Below are positions 26,943 through 35,785 of a stretch of 64,000 nt of DNA, piece after piece (position 1 is the first letter of the stretch; each line of letters begins with the position of its first letter). Source of the stretch: JANNBN01 sp963763885. GTDB taxonomy: Bacteria > Actinomycetota > Acidimicrobiia > Acidimicrobiales > JANYDT01. The translations under genes were made by a program, and so were the position numbers. Below the pieces are notes generated by a model. That model was not told the origin of the DNA. It searched no databases and saw only the letters and a program-made list of their open reading frames with translations. Location: the NCBI GenBank assembly GCA_963763885.1, contig CAVXQD010000001.1, positions 992,001 to 1,056,000 on the forward strand, read 5' to 3'.

Positions 26943-28046
26943 GTGCTGACCGGACGCGGCATTGCGTGTGTAGTGCTTGCGACGACACTGATCGGTGGCG
27001 GTTGGGCGTTGTCGCTTCCCGAACTGTTCGCTTGCGGCATCGGCATGGCCGCAGTCACTGTCCTCGCCCTGCTCTGGGTGTGGATCCCAAGGCGCACACC
27101 GCACCTGACCATGTCCGCTGTGCCGAATCCGGCGTTTGCTCGTTCGGTCGTCATGGTGAACGCAACACTCAGTGGACGATCCATGCGTTCGGTGTTGTTG
27201 AGTGGACCTATCTCCGACGGGCGGTCCATTCGTCTCTGGGCAAAGACCGGTCGCCGCGGCTCTCACACCGGATCGTTTCCTGTTCCTGTCTCGACGCGGG
27301 GCACCCTTGTCTTGGGTCCGTTCCGGATGGAATCCACCGACCCATTGGGCATCGCACGCCGAGCCGTCGGGTCCGGAAGCCGTCTGCTCCTCCGAGTTCG
27401 TCCGGTGGTACACGCGGTTCCACCACTCCATCTGGCAGCAAGCCCGTCACGTTCACAGCACGACGCCCACCCAACACCAGGACGTTCCGTTGCGGCCGCT
27501 GGCACCGAGCCTGCTGGCCTTCGGCCGTACGTAGAAGGCGACGAACTACGCCTGGTTCACTGGACAGCCTCCGCTCGCGGCCGCGGCCTCATGGTGCGTA
27601 CGTTTGACCCTGACGAAACCACCGCACCCGTGGCGCTTCTGGACGACCGGGCGGAAGTGCACAGCACGGAGTCCTTCGAGTTAGCCATCGAAGCCGTCGC
27701 CAGCTTGCTTGTGTCCAAAAATGACAAACGCGCCGGCGGTCTCGGAGACACCGCCATGGTTCTTTGGTCTGATCTGGTGCAAGGCAACGCGATCGTCCGA
27801 CTTCACGGCGACGCAGCCCTCGACCGGTTGGTCGACATCGCCCCCAAGGCGGGGCTGCCGTGCGACCTCGACAACTTGACGGCGTTCGATCTTCTCGTTA
27901 CCGGCCCGTACCAAGAACGCGCAGGGGCGATTCCGCTTTCTCATTTGACACTCGAGATGATCGTCGATCCTCGCAACACGTCCGGCACAAGATCCATCAT
28001 CGAAACCCGGGCCGACCTTGCTCGCTGGACCGAGATCGTTCGATGA
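26943..28046 (+). CDS. DUF58 domain-containing membrane protein
   Basis: The 367 aa product starts at GTG 26943. Two adjacent hydrophobic segments (about residues 5-42) precede a cytoplasmic part ending in a DUF58 domain with the hallmark LRPYVEGDELRLVHWTASAR (about residue 200) and LMVRTFDPDETTAPVALLDD, a vWA-like stretch. DUF58 proteins work with MoxR ATPases and transglutaminase-like partners, a combination seen here. The biochemical role is unknown. The stop overlaps the next start as ATGA. Confidence 0.92.
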   Translation: MLTGRGIACVVLATTLIGGGWALSLPELFACGIGMAAVTVLALLWVWIPRRTPHLTMSAVPNPAFARSVVMVNATLSGRSMRSVLLSGPISDGRSIRLWAKTGRRGSHTGSFPVPVSTRGTLVLGPFRMESTDPLGIARRAVGSGSRLLLRVRPVVHAVPPLHLAASPSRSQHDAHPTPGRSVAAAGTEPAGLRPYVEGDELRLVHWTASARGRGLMVRTFDPDETTAPVALLDDRAEVHSTESFELAIEAVASLLVSKNDKRAGGLGDTAMVLWSDLVQGNAIVRLHGDAALDRLVDIAPKAGLPCDLDNLTAFDLLVTGPYQERAGAIPLSHLTLEMIVDPRNTSGTRSIIETRADLARWTEIVR

Positions 28047-30304
28047 GAGCGCCAATCGGGAACCAGAATTTGTGGGGAAAGATTCGCGGCGCGCTGACCA
28101 TGAGCAGCCTGGGTCTCGAAATCGGCATCGTGGCGTCCTGTGTCACGGCGATGCTGACTGTTGGTCGTCTGTTCACCGACCAGAGCACCATGGCCACCGT
28201 CGCCGTCGCCGCTTTACTCACCAATGGGGTTGCCGTCGCTTCTCGGTGGGCCAAGTTGCCATGGATCGCCAGCGCCGTAATCAGCGCTTTCGTGGTTGTC
28301 CTGTCCGTCTGTGGGGCCTTGATGCCAGACACAGTTCGGTTCGGGGCGCTCCCATCCACGGCAACATGGGCCGAGATCGAACGTGGATTGATTCAGGCGT
28401 GGAACACCTTCGTCAGCGTGAAAGCACCAACGGAACCGTTGTTGGGTTTCACGTTGGTAGGGGTAGCCGGCGCTTGGTTAATAAGCACGCTTACTGACGC
28501 CATCGCGTATCGACTTGGCTTCCTTATCGAAGCGCTGGTCCCATCTGCCATCGTTGTGGTGCTTACGTCTTCGTTGGCACCGAACCAGGATCGCGTGCGG
28601 ACGTTACTTCCCTACGTAGCAGCCGTTTGCGTTGTGGTCGGAGCCGCCCGAGTTCGAGAGTTGGCGCGCGACGCATGGCTGGGCCCAAAGCCGCGCAGGG
28701 CTGGTGCAATCGGTGCAGGTTTGTTCGTAGCTACTGCGTTGGTGGCCGTGGGGGTTGCCGGATCTAGACCACCTTCTTGGGTGACCGCTGGCCTGATTGA
28801 CCTGCAAGCCGACAGCAAGGCCCCAAGCCGTCCGGTCCGGACCGCATCCAACCCACTCGTCAGCACGCGTGCTCACTTGGTGTCTCTTGCGGACGAAGAC
28901 CTGTTCATCGGGCAGTCCACGACACGCTCGTACTGGCGGCTGACCTCCCTCGACTCGTATAGAGACGACCAGTGGACGGCAAGCCGGGGTACATACCGCG
29001 AAGAGAAGGCAAAGGCCGCAAACTCCGATGACCGGGTTGTGGAGATCAAACTCCAAGGTCTGTCTGACACGTGGCTGCCGATCCAGCGACCAACTCGGTC
29101 CGTGGCTGGCATCCATCCTGACGGCGTTGAAGCGACGGTTGCGTTCGACCGCTACTCGGATTCGGTCCTGCTCGACGACTCGGCGCAACGTGGCGATACG
29201 TACTCCTTGGTTGTCAGCCCAGACCTTGCTCCGGGGTCAGAACCGATTGAAAACGACCAATTCGAGCGATTGCTGTTCCTTCCCAGCAAGTTGCCGCCAG
29301 CTATCACTCAACTCGCCAAAGACACCACGGCTGATGGCGTCACCGACGTAGAACGGATGCAACTGCTGGAGCAGTTCTTCCGCACTCAGTTTGTGTACGA
29401 CCTCGAAATCGCCCGCACGTCGTCGCTTGGAATCGAACCATTTCTCTTCGATGTTCGCCGCGGCTACTGCGAACAGTTCGCCAGCTCCTTCGCTGTGATG
29501 GCTCGCACGCTGGGCGTACCGTCGCGAGTCGCCATTGGGTTCGTTCCGGGAGAACTGACCGACGCCGGATACCAGGTCCGTGGACGCGATGCGCACGCCT
29601 GGCCCGAGGTGTACGTTGACGGCCGTTGGGTGGCGTACGAGCCAACCCCAAGCCGAGGCGTGGCGGACCCCAACCAGCCAGTCCCGACTACAGCTCCCCC
29701 GGTTGCCGACCCATCGCAGGCCACAACCACAATTGGCACGGCCCCTCCAACCAGCACCCCAGCCAACGGCCAGGATCCCGAGACGCTGGACCCCACGGAA
29801 CAATCAGCCATACCGGTCGGAACGGTGCTTCGGTGGTTCGCACTGTTACTGGGCCTGGTCGGCCTTTGGTTCATTCCTGCGCTGGTTCGCAGATTCCGTG
29901 CGACACGGGGCTACGCAGCTGATGGGGAGTCCATCGCGTTACCGGTGGCCGCAGCGTGGCGCGGGCTTGAAGACGACCTCGCATGGCTGGGTGCCCCGAG
30001 AAGAAGCTCGGAGCCGGTTGGAGACTGGGTCACACGAATGCGGCCCAAGGGCGACTGGTCAACAGTCAGTGATATCGCGTTGCGAGTGGAGGCACTTCGC
30101 TACGGATCCGTCCAAGCGACACCAGAGTTGACCGAAAAGGACCGAATTCTCCTCGCCGACATTCGCGCTGCCAGGCGAGACGTTGTGGGACGACTGACTC
30201 AGCGGAGGCGGCTGAGTCGCTGGTTGTCGTTTTCCCTCAGACCGTCACGAACCAAGAATCAGCCAGCGAAACGAGCCAACAGAAAGGCTGCGAGACGCCG
30301 ATAG
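28043..30304 (+). CDS. TgpA-like transglutaminase domain membrane protein
   Basis: The 753 aa product starts at ATG 28043. About six N-terminal membrane segments (residues 20-250) are followed by an extracytoplasmic region, a transglutaminase-like core with the catalytic cysteine in RRGYCEQFASSFAVMARTLG and histidine in GRDAHAWPEVYV, a Pro/Thr-rich linker, one more membrane segment (about 590-610) and a basic cytoplasmic tail. The third triad position reads YEPTP, with Glu where many homologues have Asp. It closes the MoxR-DUF58-transglutaminase operon, probably linked to envelope processing. Confidence 0.93.
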   Translation: MRAPIGNQNLWGKIRGALTMSSLGLEIGIVASCVTAMLTVGRLFTDQSTMATVAVAALLTNGVAVASRWAKLPWIASAVISAFVVVLSVCGALMPDTVRFGALPSTATWAEIERGLIQAWNTFVSVKAPTEPLLGFTLVGVAGAWLISTLTDAIAYRLGFLIEALVPSAIVVVLTSSLAPNQDRVRTLLPYVAAVCVVVGAARVRELARDAWLGPKPRRAGAIGAGLFVATALVAVGVAGSRPPSWVTAGLIDLQADSKAPSRPVRTASNPLVSTRAHLVSLADEDLFIGQSTTRSYWRLTSLDSYRDDQWTASRGTYREEKAKAANSDDRVVEIKLQGLSDTWLPIQRPTRSVAGIHPDGVEATVAFDRYSDSVLLDDSAQRGDTYSLVVSPDLAPGSEPIENDQFERLLFLPSKLPPAITQLAKDTTADGVTDVERMQLLEQFFRTQFVYDLEIARTSSLGIEPFLFDVRRGYCEQFASSFAVMARTLGVPSRVAIGFVPGELTDAGYQVRGRDAHAWPEVYVDGRWVAYEPTPSRGVADPNQPVPTTAPPVADPSQATTTIGTAPPTSTPANGQDPETLDPTEQSAIPVGTVLRWFALLLGLVGLWFIPALVRRFRATRGYAADGESIALPVAAAWRGLEDDLAWLGAPRRSSEPVGDWVTRMRPKGDWSTVSDIALRVEALRYGSVQATPELTEKDRILLADIRAARRDVVGRLTQRRRLSRWLSFSLRPSRTKNQPAKRANRKAARRR

Positions 30305-30309
30305 GGCAG

Positions 30310-30624
30310 TTACGGCTGGTCGGTTGATCGACGACGTGGGATCGGCTGCCGGTGGCGTTCCATCAGCTGGTCCCATCCGCCTTGCTGAACCCCGACCACT
30401 GCCCAGTACGCGCATGCAAAGCACAGCAGGAAACCAGCGAAGGACAACAGCACATTCACCGGGAGCGCCAGCAACATGAGGACAAACCCCAACGCTGCTC
30501 CGACCGATCCAACCTGCACCACACGCCCGGCGCTGAATTGACGCGGCGCGTCCACATCTGTTGCCGGGTCGAACTGACGCTCGAACTCGGCGATCATTCG
30601 CTCTTCGTACTCCGAGAGTGGCAC
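30310..30624 (-). CDS. DUF3040 family membrane protein
   Basis: The 104 aa product from GTG 30624 begins VPLSEYEERMIAEFERQFDP, the usual DUF3040 opening (PLSE.E...L...E), followed by two adjacent membrane segments (about residues 40-80) and a basic tail. An in-frame extension to 30696 is open but lies before the family's conserved start. DUF3040 proteins are small actinobacterial membrane proteins without known function. It is convergent with the transglutaminase gene. Confidence 0.85.
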   Translation of the reverse strand: MPLSEYEERMIAEFERQFDPATDVDAPRQFSAGRVVQVGSVGAALGFVLMLLALPVNVLLSFAGFLLCFACAYWAVVGVQQGGWDQLMERHRQPIPRRRSTDQP

Positions 30625-30749
30625 GGGGTCAGTTTTCCATAAGCCTTGGTACCGGGCAATCCCAGGTTTCTTTCCAGCCCGACGAATGCGCTGCAATCAC
30701 CTGTCCGGCTCGTCAGGGTTGGGTGATGCCAGGTGAAGCGCGGTTCGAT

Positions 30750-32186
30750 TCACCGCTGGGCAGGACCCCATTGCGTATCGCCGCGACGCTTCGTCCGCAA
30801 ACCCTTCTCCGTCACCAGAGATGCCGGAGCGACGGCGTCGTCGCCAAACCGTTGCCGCACTGCATCGATTGCCTGATCAAACGCTTCGGACGAGTGCGTT
30901 TGTGGTGCACCCGTTGAAGCGTCCGACGGGCCTTCGGGCGGGGCGGGGACTGCAAACAGATCAAGTTGCTCTGCCGACGTTGTCTGATTGGGTGCGACGG
31001 AATCAGAGTTGGCGTCTGCAGCGTTGCCGGCAAACAACCCTGATCCGGCTAAGCCCGAGGCAGGCTCAGACGACCGTAGCGATGAAACGGACACACCGAG
31101 CAACCGGACGCCGGCGGCGTGAATCTGTTCCACCAGTTCAGGTTCGTTGAGCAACGAACGTGCGACGTCAGCGATATGGATCCCGGAGCCAGTCCATGTG
31201 GTGGTTTTGGAGCGGGTGATGAGCCGGAAATCGGCGAACTTAATCTTCAGCGACACCGTCCGGCCGGTGACTCGGGCCTCTCGCATCCGGTTCGAAACAG
31301 CGTCGGCCATACGCGTTGCGTCAACGGCCAGCCCGGCAAGGTCGCGTCGGTCTGTCGAAAAGGTCTCTTCGTGTCCTACTGACTTGAGGGCACGGTCGGA
31401 TTCCACCGGACGATCATCAATACCGTTCGCCAGAGCGTAGAGATGCGAACCGTTTGCGCGTCCAAGCGCCGTCACCACGGAGTCCCGCGGCATCGCAGCG
31501 AGGTCGCCAACGCTGCGGACGCCGTAACGGTCGAGGCGGGCCTTTGTTGCCGGACCGACGCCCCACAACGCCTCGATCGGGTGGCTGTGCAAAAAGGTGA
31601 TCTCCGCTCCTGGAGTTACTTCCACCACGCCCACATCTGCCCAATCCGCACCGGTGGGAACGCGGCGGGGCGGCTTTCCGGGGAGGCTCGGTTTCGCGCA
31701 CTCCGACGCCAGCTTGGCCAGCAGTTTGGACGACGCAATGCCAACGGAGCAGGTGAGGCCCGTTGCTTCATGAATGTCGGATCGCAATGCAGTAGCAATC
31801 TCTCGAGGTGAGCCGAGCAGGCGGAGCGACCCGGTGACATCGAGGAACGCTTCGTCAAGCGCGATGCCCTCCACAATCGGGGTGACTCGTTGGAAACACT
31901 CGTGTACTCGACCGGAGAACTCTCCGTACAGCCCGTGGTCACCAGAGACCCACACTGCGGTAGGACACAATCGGTTGGCTTGAGCGGACGACATCGCGGA
32001 CCGCACGCCAAATGCCCTGGCTTCGTAGCTGCAGCTGGCAACTACCCCCCGAGCTCCAGAACCCCCGACGAGGACGGGCTTCCCTTTCAGCGCAGGATTA
32101 CGGAGTACTTCCACCGACGCGTAGAACGCGTCCATATCAACGTGCAGGATGACCCGTGCGGGCGACAACCGGTCAGCGGATGACAC
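30750..32186 (-). CDS. dinB: DNA polymerase IV (Y-family)
   Basis: DinB is an error-prone lesion-bypass polymerase. The 478 aa product begins at GTG 32186. It has the Y-family catalytic motifs HVDMDAFYASVE and ALDEAFLDVTGS, then CSVGIASSKLLAKLASECAKP and the helix-hairpin-helix region WGVGPATKARLDRYGV. The C-terminal 110 residues are low complexity with a clean beta-clamp motif, QLDLF. No GAAC-N4-GTTC box is visible upstream, unlike the nuclease gene at 47305. A 9-bp tandem repeat (GTCAGCGAC) lies just before the start. Confidence 0.95.
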   Translation of the reverse strand: MSSADRLSPARVILHVDMDAFYASVEVLRNPALKGKPVLVGGSGARGVVASCSYEARAFGVRSAMSSAQANRLCPTAVWVSGDHGLYGEFSGRVHECFQRVTPIVEGIALDEAFLDVTGSLRLLGSPREIATALRSDIHEATGLTCSVGIASSKLLAKLASECAKPSLPGKPPRRVPTGADWADVGVVEVTPGAEITFLHSHPIEALWGVGPATKARLDRYGVRSVGDLAAMPRDSVVTALGRANGSHLYALANGIDDRPVESDRALKSVGHEETFSTDRRDLAGLAVDATRMADAVSNRMREARVTGRTVSLKIKFADFRLITRSKTTTWTGSGIHIADVARSLLNEPELVEQIHAAGVRLLGVSVSSLRSSEPASGLAGSGLFAGNAADANSDSVAPNQTTSAEQLDLFAVPAPPEGPSDASTGAPQTHSSEAFDQAIDAVRQRFGDDAVAPASLVTEKGLRTKRRGDTQWGPAQR

Positions 32187-32219
32187 GACAACGATGCAAT
32201 GTCAGCGACGTCAGCGACG

Positions 32220-32729
32220 TCACAAATGACGCTCTACGAGCATGGAGTGTCGGTCCACACCGGAAAGCTCGTAGCCATACTGCCGGTGACCGTCCCACGG
32301 GTCGTTCAGCCATTCAGCAATTGGCTCACAAACCCAACGAGCTGTGGTGGCCAGACATTCGATTGCCGCTTCAGTGGTGAGGAACGCTGCCTCCTCCACG
32401 ATTCCGTCGGGGTCGTCGATAGCGATGTCTCCGCTCCAGTCGAGGGCCTCGAACACCTGAACCGTGAGGTGCCAGCCCATGCCTGTGGCGACAGTGACAA
32501 CGGAGTACCGCGGTTCGCTCCACGAGGTGACGACGACGCCAGTCTCCTCAAGTACTTCGCGAGTCAGCGCCGCGACAACTTCTTCACCTGGTTCCACGAC
32601 GCCTCCGGGAGTTGACCAGTCCAGGCTGCCATTCTTCCGACGGTTGCGAACCATCAGCACTTCTGAGCCGGATCGGATGATGCCAGCAGCCACCGTCCAC
32701 TCCCGCAGCCTGCTCTCACTCCCGGACAT
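32220..32729 (-). CDS. Nudix hydrolase
   Basis: The 169 aa product from ATG 32729 has a complete Nudix box, starting GGVVEPGEEVVAALTREVLE and ending ETGVVV, matching GX5EX7REUXEEXGU. The Glu-rich helix would bind Mg2+ for hydrolysis of a nucleoside-diphosphate-linked substrate, whose identity is unknown. It lies 33 bases upstream of dinB on the same strand, so a nucleotide-pool-cleaning role alongside DinB is possible but inferred. Confidence 0.9.
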   Translation of the reverse strand: MSGSESRLREWTVAAGIIRSGSEVLMVRNRRKNGSLDWSTPGGVVEPGEEVVAALTREVLEETGVVVTSWSEPRYSVVTVATGMGWHLTVQVFEALDWSGDIAIDDPDGIVEEAAFLTTEAAIECLATTARWVCEPIAEWLNDPWDGHRQYGYELSGVDRHSMLVERHL

Positions 32730-32779
32730 CCGCTTATCCTGCCACCGATGGGGGTGACAAGTGCATCTAGCGTTAACGG

Positions 32780-33271
32780 ATGCATCCGAACACGCTTCTC
32801 GTTTCGGAAACAGCTGCGGAACTTGGCTTGACAATCGAGCTCCGCACGTTTCCTGACGGCACCAAAACCGCTCTCCAGGCTGCAGACGCAATCGGCGTTC
32901 AAGTGGGTCAGATCGTCAAGTCGTTGATCTTTGCGGTGGGAGACGATGCGGCTCGCTCAGACGGCGAAGTCGTCGTGGCACTCGTGCCGGGCCACCTGCA
33001 ACTCGACGAACAGAAGCTGGCCACCGCAGCGGGACGCGCTGCGTGCTGGCGGGTCGATGCAGATGCGGTTCGCGAGGCCACCGGGTTTCCCATCGGCGGC
33101 GTTGCACCCATTGGGCACCGCCGCAACTTGCGAATTTTTGCCGACCCAGCGCTCCTTGAATACGACACCGTTTGGGCTGCCGCCGGCACGTGGAACGACG
33201 TTTTCGGTGTCACGCCACAGTCGCTGTTGAGTGCGTCGGGCGCCACGGTCGCTGACCTGCACCGGAAGTAG
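32780..33271 (+). CDS. YbaK/EbsC-type aminoacyl-tRNA deacylase
   Basis: YbaK-fold proteins hydrolyse mischarged aminoacyl-tRNAs. The 163 aa product has the core TKTALQAADAIGVQVGQIVKSLIF, with the conserved lysine before SLIF, and GFPIGGVAPIGHR, whose GG.P.GH motif lines the active site. It resembles the actinobacterial YbaK subgroup; amino-acid specificity (Cys, Ala or Pro) cannot be assigned. It is divergent from the Nudix gene by 50 bases and followed by a small membrane-protein gene. Confidence 0.9.
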   Translation: MHPNTLLVSETAAELGLTIELRTFPDGTKTALQAADAIGVQVGQIVKSLIFAVGDDAARSDGEVVVALVPGHLQLDEQKLATAAGRAACWRVDADAVREATGFPIGGVAPIGHRRNLRIFADPALLEYDTVWAAAGTWNDVFGVTPQSLLSASGATVADLHRK

Positions 33272-33280
33272 GGTGGTCAG

Positions 33281-33553
33281 GTGCCTGCTGATGTGCCCGC
33301 CGACCAACTCGAACCCGGTCTGTCCAGTCTTCCTTCCGTAACAGCCAGGGCAGTGGCCTTCCTAGCCATTCTTGTTGCTGGCGCGTGCGGGGCGCTCATT
33401 GGATGGGCGATGGTGGACCTGCAATGTGCTGGCACCTGCACCACGCCGAAGTCAATCGGCGCAATCGTCTCAACCCTCGCGTTCGCTGGCGGCACGGCCG
33501 TCGTATCAGTGCTCGCGTTGCGCGCCCTCGCCGAATGGAACGCCAACAAATGA
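33281..33553 (+). CDS. Small two-segment membrane protein
   Basis: The 90 aa product from GTG 33281 has a polar N-terminus and two hydrophobic helices (about 22-45 and 60-82) separated by a short loop with two cysteines (LQCAGTCTTPK). No known domain is recognised. It is nine bases after the YbaK stop and overlaps the inositol monophosphatase start as ATGA, which supports translation as part of an operon. Confidence 0.7.
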   Translation: MPADVPADQLEPGLSSLPSVTARAVAFLAILVAGACGALIGWAMVDLQCAGTCTTPKSIGAIVSTLAFAGGTAVVSVLALRALAEWNANK

Positions 33554-34344
33554 CCGGAACCGACCGCACCGCTGTTGTGCCGTTGCATGCGGAACTCCTC
33601 GACCTTGCGTCTCGCATTGCTGTTCAGGCTGGTGAGCTCATCGCCGAAGGGCTACATCGCGTCAGAACTCTCGATACAAAGTCCAGCGGCACCGATTTGG
33701 TAACGGAGATGGATAAGGCGTCGGAGAAGCTCATCGTCTCGCTGATCGACGCGGAGCGCCCAGACGATGGAATCATCGGCGAGGAAGGAACGTCTCGCGC
33801 CGGCACCTCCGGGGTTCGTTGGGTCGTCGATCCAATCGATGGCACCACAAACTATGTGTACAGACATCCCTTCTTCTCGGTTTCGATCGGCGTGCAGGTT
33901 GACGGCGTCACCGTCGCTGGCGCTGTCTCCGCTCCGATGCTGCGTGATGTGTACACCGGCGTCCTTGGCGGCGGCGCGTTTCGCAATGGCACTCCAATCA
34001 GTGTGAGCGGCTTAACCGACGTAGCCCACGCGCTGGTCGGGACCGGCTTCTCCTACTCATCGGAGATTCGAGCACTTCAAGGCGCACGCCTTACCACGGT
34101 GTTGCCACACATTCGTGAAATTCGACGCGCCGGCTCAGCCGCCATCGATCTGTGCTTCGTCGCTGATGGTCGTCTCGACGCGTACTTCGAAGACGGCTTG
34201 CAGCCGTGGGACGAGTGTGCGGGATTGCTCATCGCTGCCGAGGCTGGGGCCATACATATGCGCCTCCCCCAACTCAGAAACACCCTCTTGGTGAGCACCC
34301 CAGCGTTGCTCACGCCACTTGAGTCGTTGCTGAGCGCCCCGTAA
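33550..34344 (+). CDS. Inositol monophosphatase family protein
   Basis: This is a metal-dependent phosphatase of the IMPase/SuhB family. The 264 aa product from ATG 33550 has IGEEG, the metal-binding WVVDPIDGTTNYVYRHPFFS (two Asp) and LQPWDECAGLLIAAEAGA (third Asp in WD). In actinobacteria such enzymes supply inositol for phosphatidylinositol and mannosylated lipids, or dephosphorylate histidinol phosphate; the sequence does not decide. It is translationally coupled to the small membrane protein. Confidence 0.92.
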   Translation: MTGTDRTAVVPLHAELLDLASRIAVQAGELIAEGLHRVRTLDTKSSGTDLVTEMDKASEKLIVSLIDAERPDDGIIGEEGTSRAGTSGVRWVVDPIDGTTNYVYRHPFFSVSIGVQVDGVTVAGAVSAPMLRDVYTGVLGGGAFRNGTPISVSGLTDVAHALVGTGFSYSSEIRALQGARLTTVLPHIREIRRAGSAAIDLCFVADGRLDAYFEDGLQPWDECAGLLIAAEAGAIHMRLPQLRNTLLVSTPALLTPLESLLSAP

Positions 34345-34357
34345 CCAAGCGCCCGAT

Positions 34358-34795
34358 CTAGTTGAAGCGGGCAGCCAATCGCTTGAGCGTGGCTTCAATT
34401 CCTGCTGCATTACGTTTCGGCGCTCTCATGAGCAGCAGTGCAGGAGGAAAGCGGGAGACGGTTCCGTCGAAGGTCTCCGTCACCAACGTCTGAGTCCCGC
34501 CGGCCGTGGCGTCGAGTTGGTATCGCCACGTGTGACCTCCGATGTGGCGCCACGCAATCGCACGGTTCTCCTCGAACTCAATCACCGTATTTGCAATGCG
34601 ATACGGCACGCCCAACCGCATGCTCATGCTGAACTTGGACCCAAGCGCCAGCCGTTTTGGAGCTGAAGCCGATGCGCCGACAACCGTGCCAGAACCATCT
34701 ATCTCGTGATGGCGGGATGGGTCGGCAAGTAGATTGAAGACCTCGTCGGGCCGGGCATTGACCTGGATGGACCTCGAGATGAGCAGGCTGGACAT
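34358..34795 (-). CDS. SRPBCC (START-like) family protein
   Basis: The 145 aa product has the helix-grip pattern of polyketide-cyclase/START-like proteins: SRSIQVNARPDEVFNLLADPSRHHEIDG at the start, then an internal IAWRHIGGHTWRYQLDA and a C-terminal helix ending in ATLKRLAARFN. It probably binds a hydrophobic ligand. The ATG at 34795 overlaps the start codon of the divergent secreted-protein gene (CATG), leaving no room for conventional promoters between them. Confidence 0.82.
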   Translation of the reverse strand: MSSLLISRSIQVNARPDEVFNLLADPSRHHEIDGSGTVVGASASAPKRLALGSKFSMSMRLGVPYRIANTVIEFEENRAIAWRHIGGHTWRYQLDATAGGTQTLVTETFDGTVSRFPPALLLMRAPKRNAAGIEATLKRLAARFN

Positions 34796-35774
34796 GAGGA
34801 CAACCGTAGCCACGCTGCCACCCGCCCTCCGTCCGTTGCGTCCGGCTACTTCACGTGTGGCCCCACTCGTTCTCTGTTTGGCCCTGCTACTCGGCACCAA
34901 ACCAACATCCGCCCGCGCCGCAGCTTCGTCGGCCACATCGCGGTTCGCCGCAAACGGATATGTGTGCATACGATTTAACCGGTGGGTTGTCGTGGACTCA
35001 CTCAACCGACCGGACTGCGCCACGGCGAGGGGCGTTCCGCTGGGTACCGTCTCCGCAAAGCAGCCGCCCACGACGCGTAAAGGCGTATGGCGCGTCACCG
35101 CTACACCAGTAACTGTTCTTGGCCGTTTCAGCGGACGCATGGTCGAAGTGCGCGCAACGTATGCGGCCCCTTCAAAACCTGATCGTTCAGCGGAGTCAAT
35201 GTCCACCGTCGAGGTGGATCACTTCGATCCGGCGGGCGCTGCAACCAGTGCGAGCATCAAGCCGTTAACTACTCGCAACGAGGTGTTTGGGCTCCTGCCC
35301 TGGTTAGCAACGGCCGCTCCTGGCGCCGTAGTCCGAACGGCGCGCCTCTTCACAGGAGTCAACTCGCCAAACGGGTTTGCGTACGGCGCACAGGTACGAG
35401 ACGCAAACATTTCTGCCGATGAGCGCGCAGCTGTCTTGTCCGAGTCCAGACGGTTGCGTGTCCCTGTACTAATCGTGGCAAGCGCTGCGCAGGTACTTGC
35501 CGCGCCTTGTCCGGCGCAACAACCGGGAGCGAAACCCGCAGACTCTGGCGAGGTGGCGGTGACCCAGGCGTCCGTCTCAACCAGTCGGGTTCCAAGCTGG
35601 GCTCAGAACCTCAACCGCTGGCCCTCGACGCCAACGGACTGCGACGAACCCACCCAGGTGTTGGTGGTTCGACGCAGCATCGTGGGACCCATCACACATT
35701 CAGACTTGGGAACTGATGGCGGGGCTGGCGTGGACGTCGTCATCGACGCAACGCTGCGCCTGACCCGTCCGTAA
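34794..35774 (+). CDS. Secreted protein of unknown function
   Basis: The 326 aa product from ATG 34794 has a long signal peptide: a basic region with RPLRPATSR, the hydrophobic core VAPLVLCLALLLG, and a likely cut after TSARA (about residue 42). The mature part has four or more scattered cysteines (CIRF, PDC, APCP, DCDE) suggesting disulfides, and no recognised catalytic motif. I do not recognise the family. Its start codon overlaps that of the divergent SRPBCC gene. A start further upstream in the same frame (34734) is less likely. Confidence 0.7.
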   Translation: MRTTVATLPPALRPLRPATSRVAPLVLCLALLLGTKPTSARAAASSATSRFAANGYVCIRFNRWVVVDSLNRPDCATARGVPLGTVSAKQPPTTRKGVWRVTATPVTVLGRFSGRMVEVRATYAAPSKPDRSAESMSTVEVDHFDPAGAATSASIKPLTTRNEVFGLLPWLATAAPGAVVRTARLFTGVNSPNGFAYGAQVRDANISADERAAVLSESRRLRVPVLIVASAAQVLAAPCPAQQPGAKPADSGEVAVTQASVSTSRVPSWAQNLNRWPSTPTDCDEPTQVLVVRRSIVGPITHSDLGTDGGAGVDVVIDATLRLTRP

Positions 35775-35785
35775 GTACAGATATC

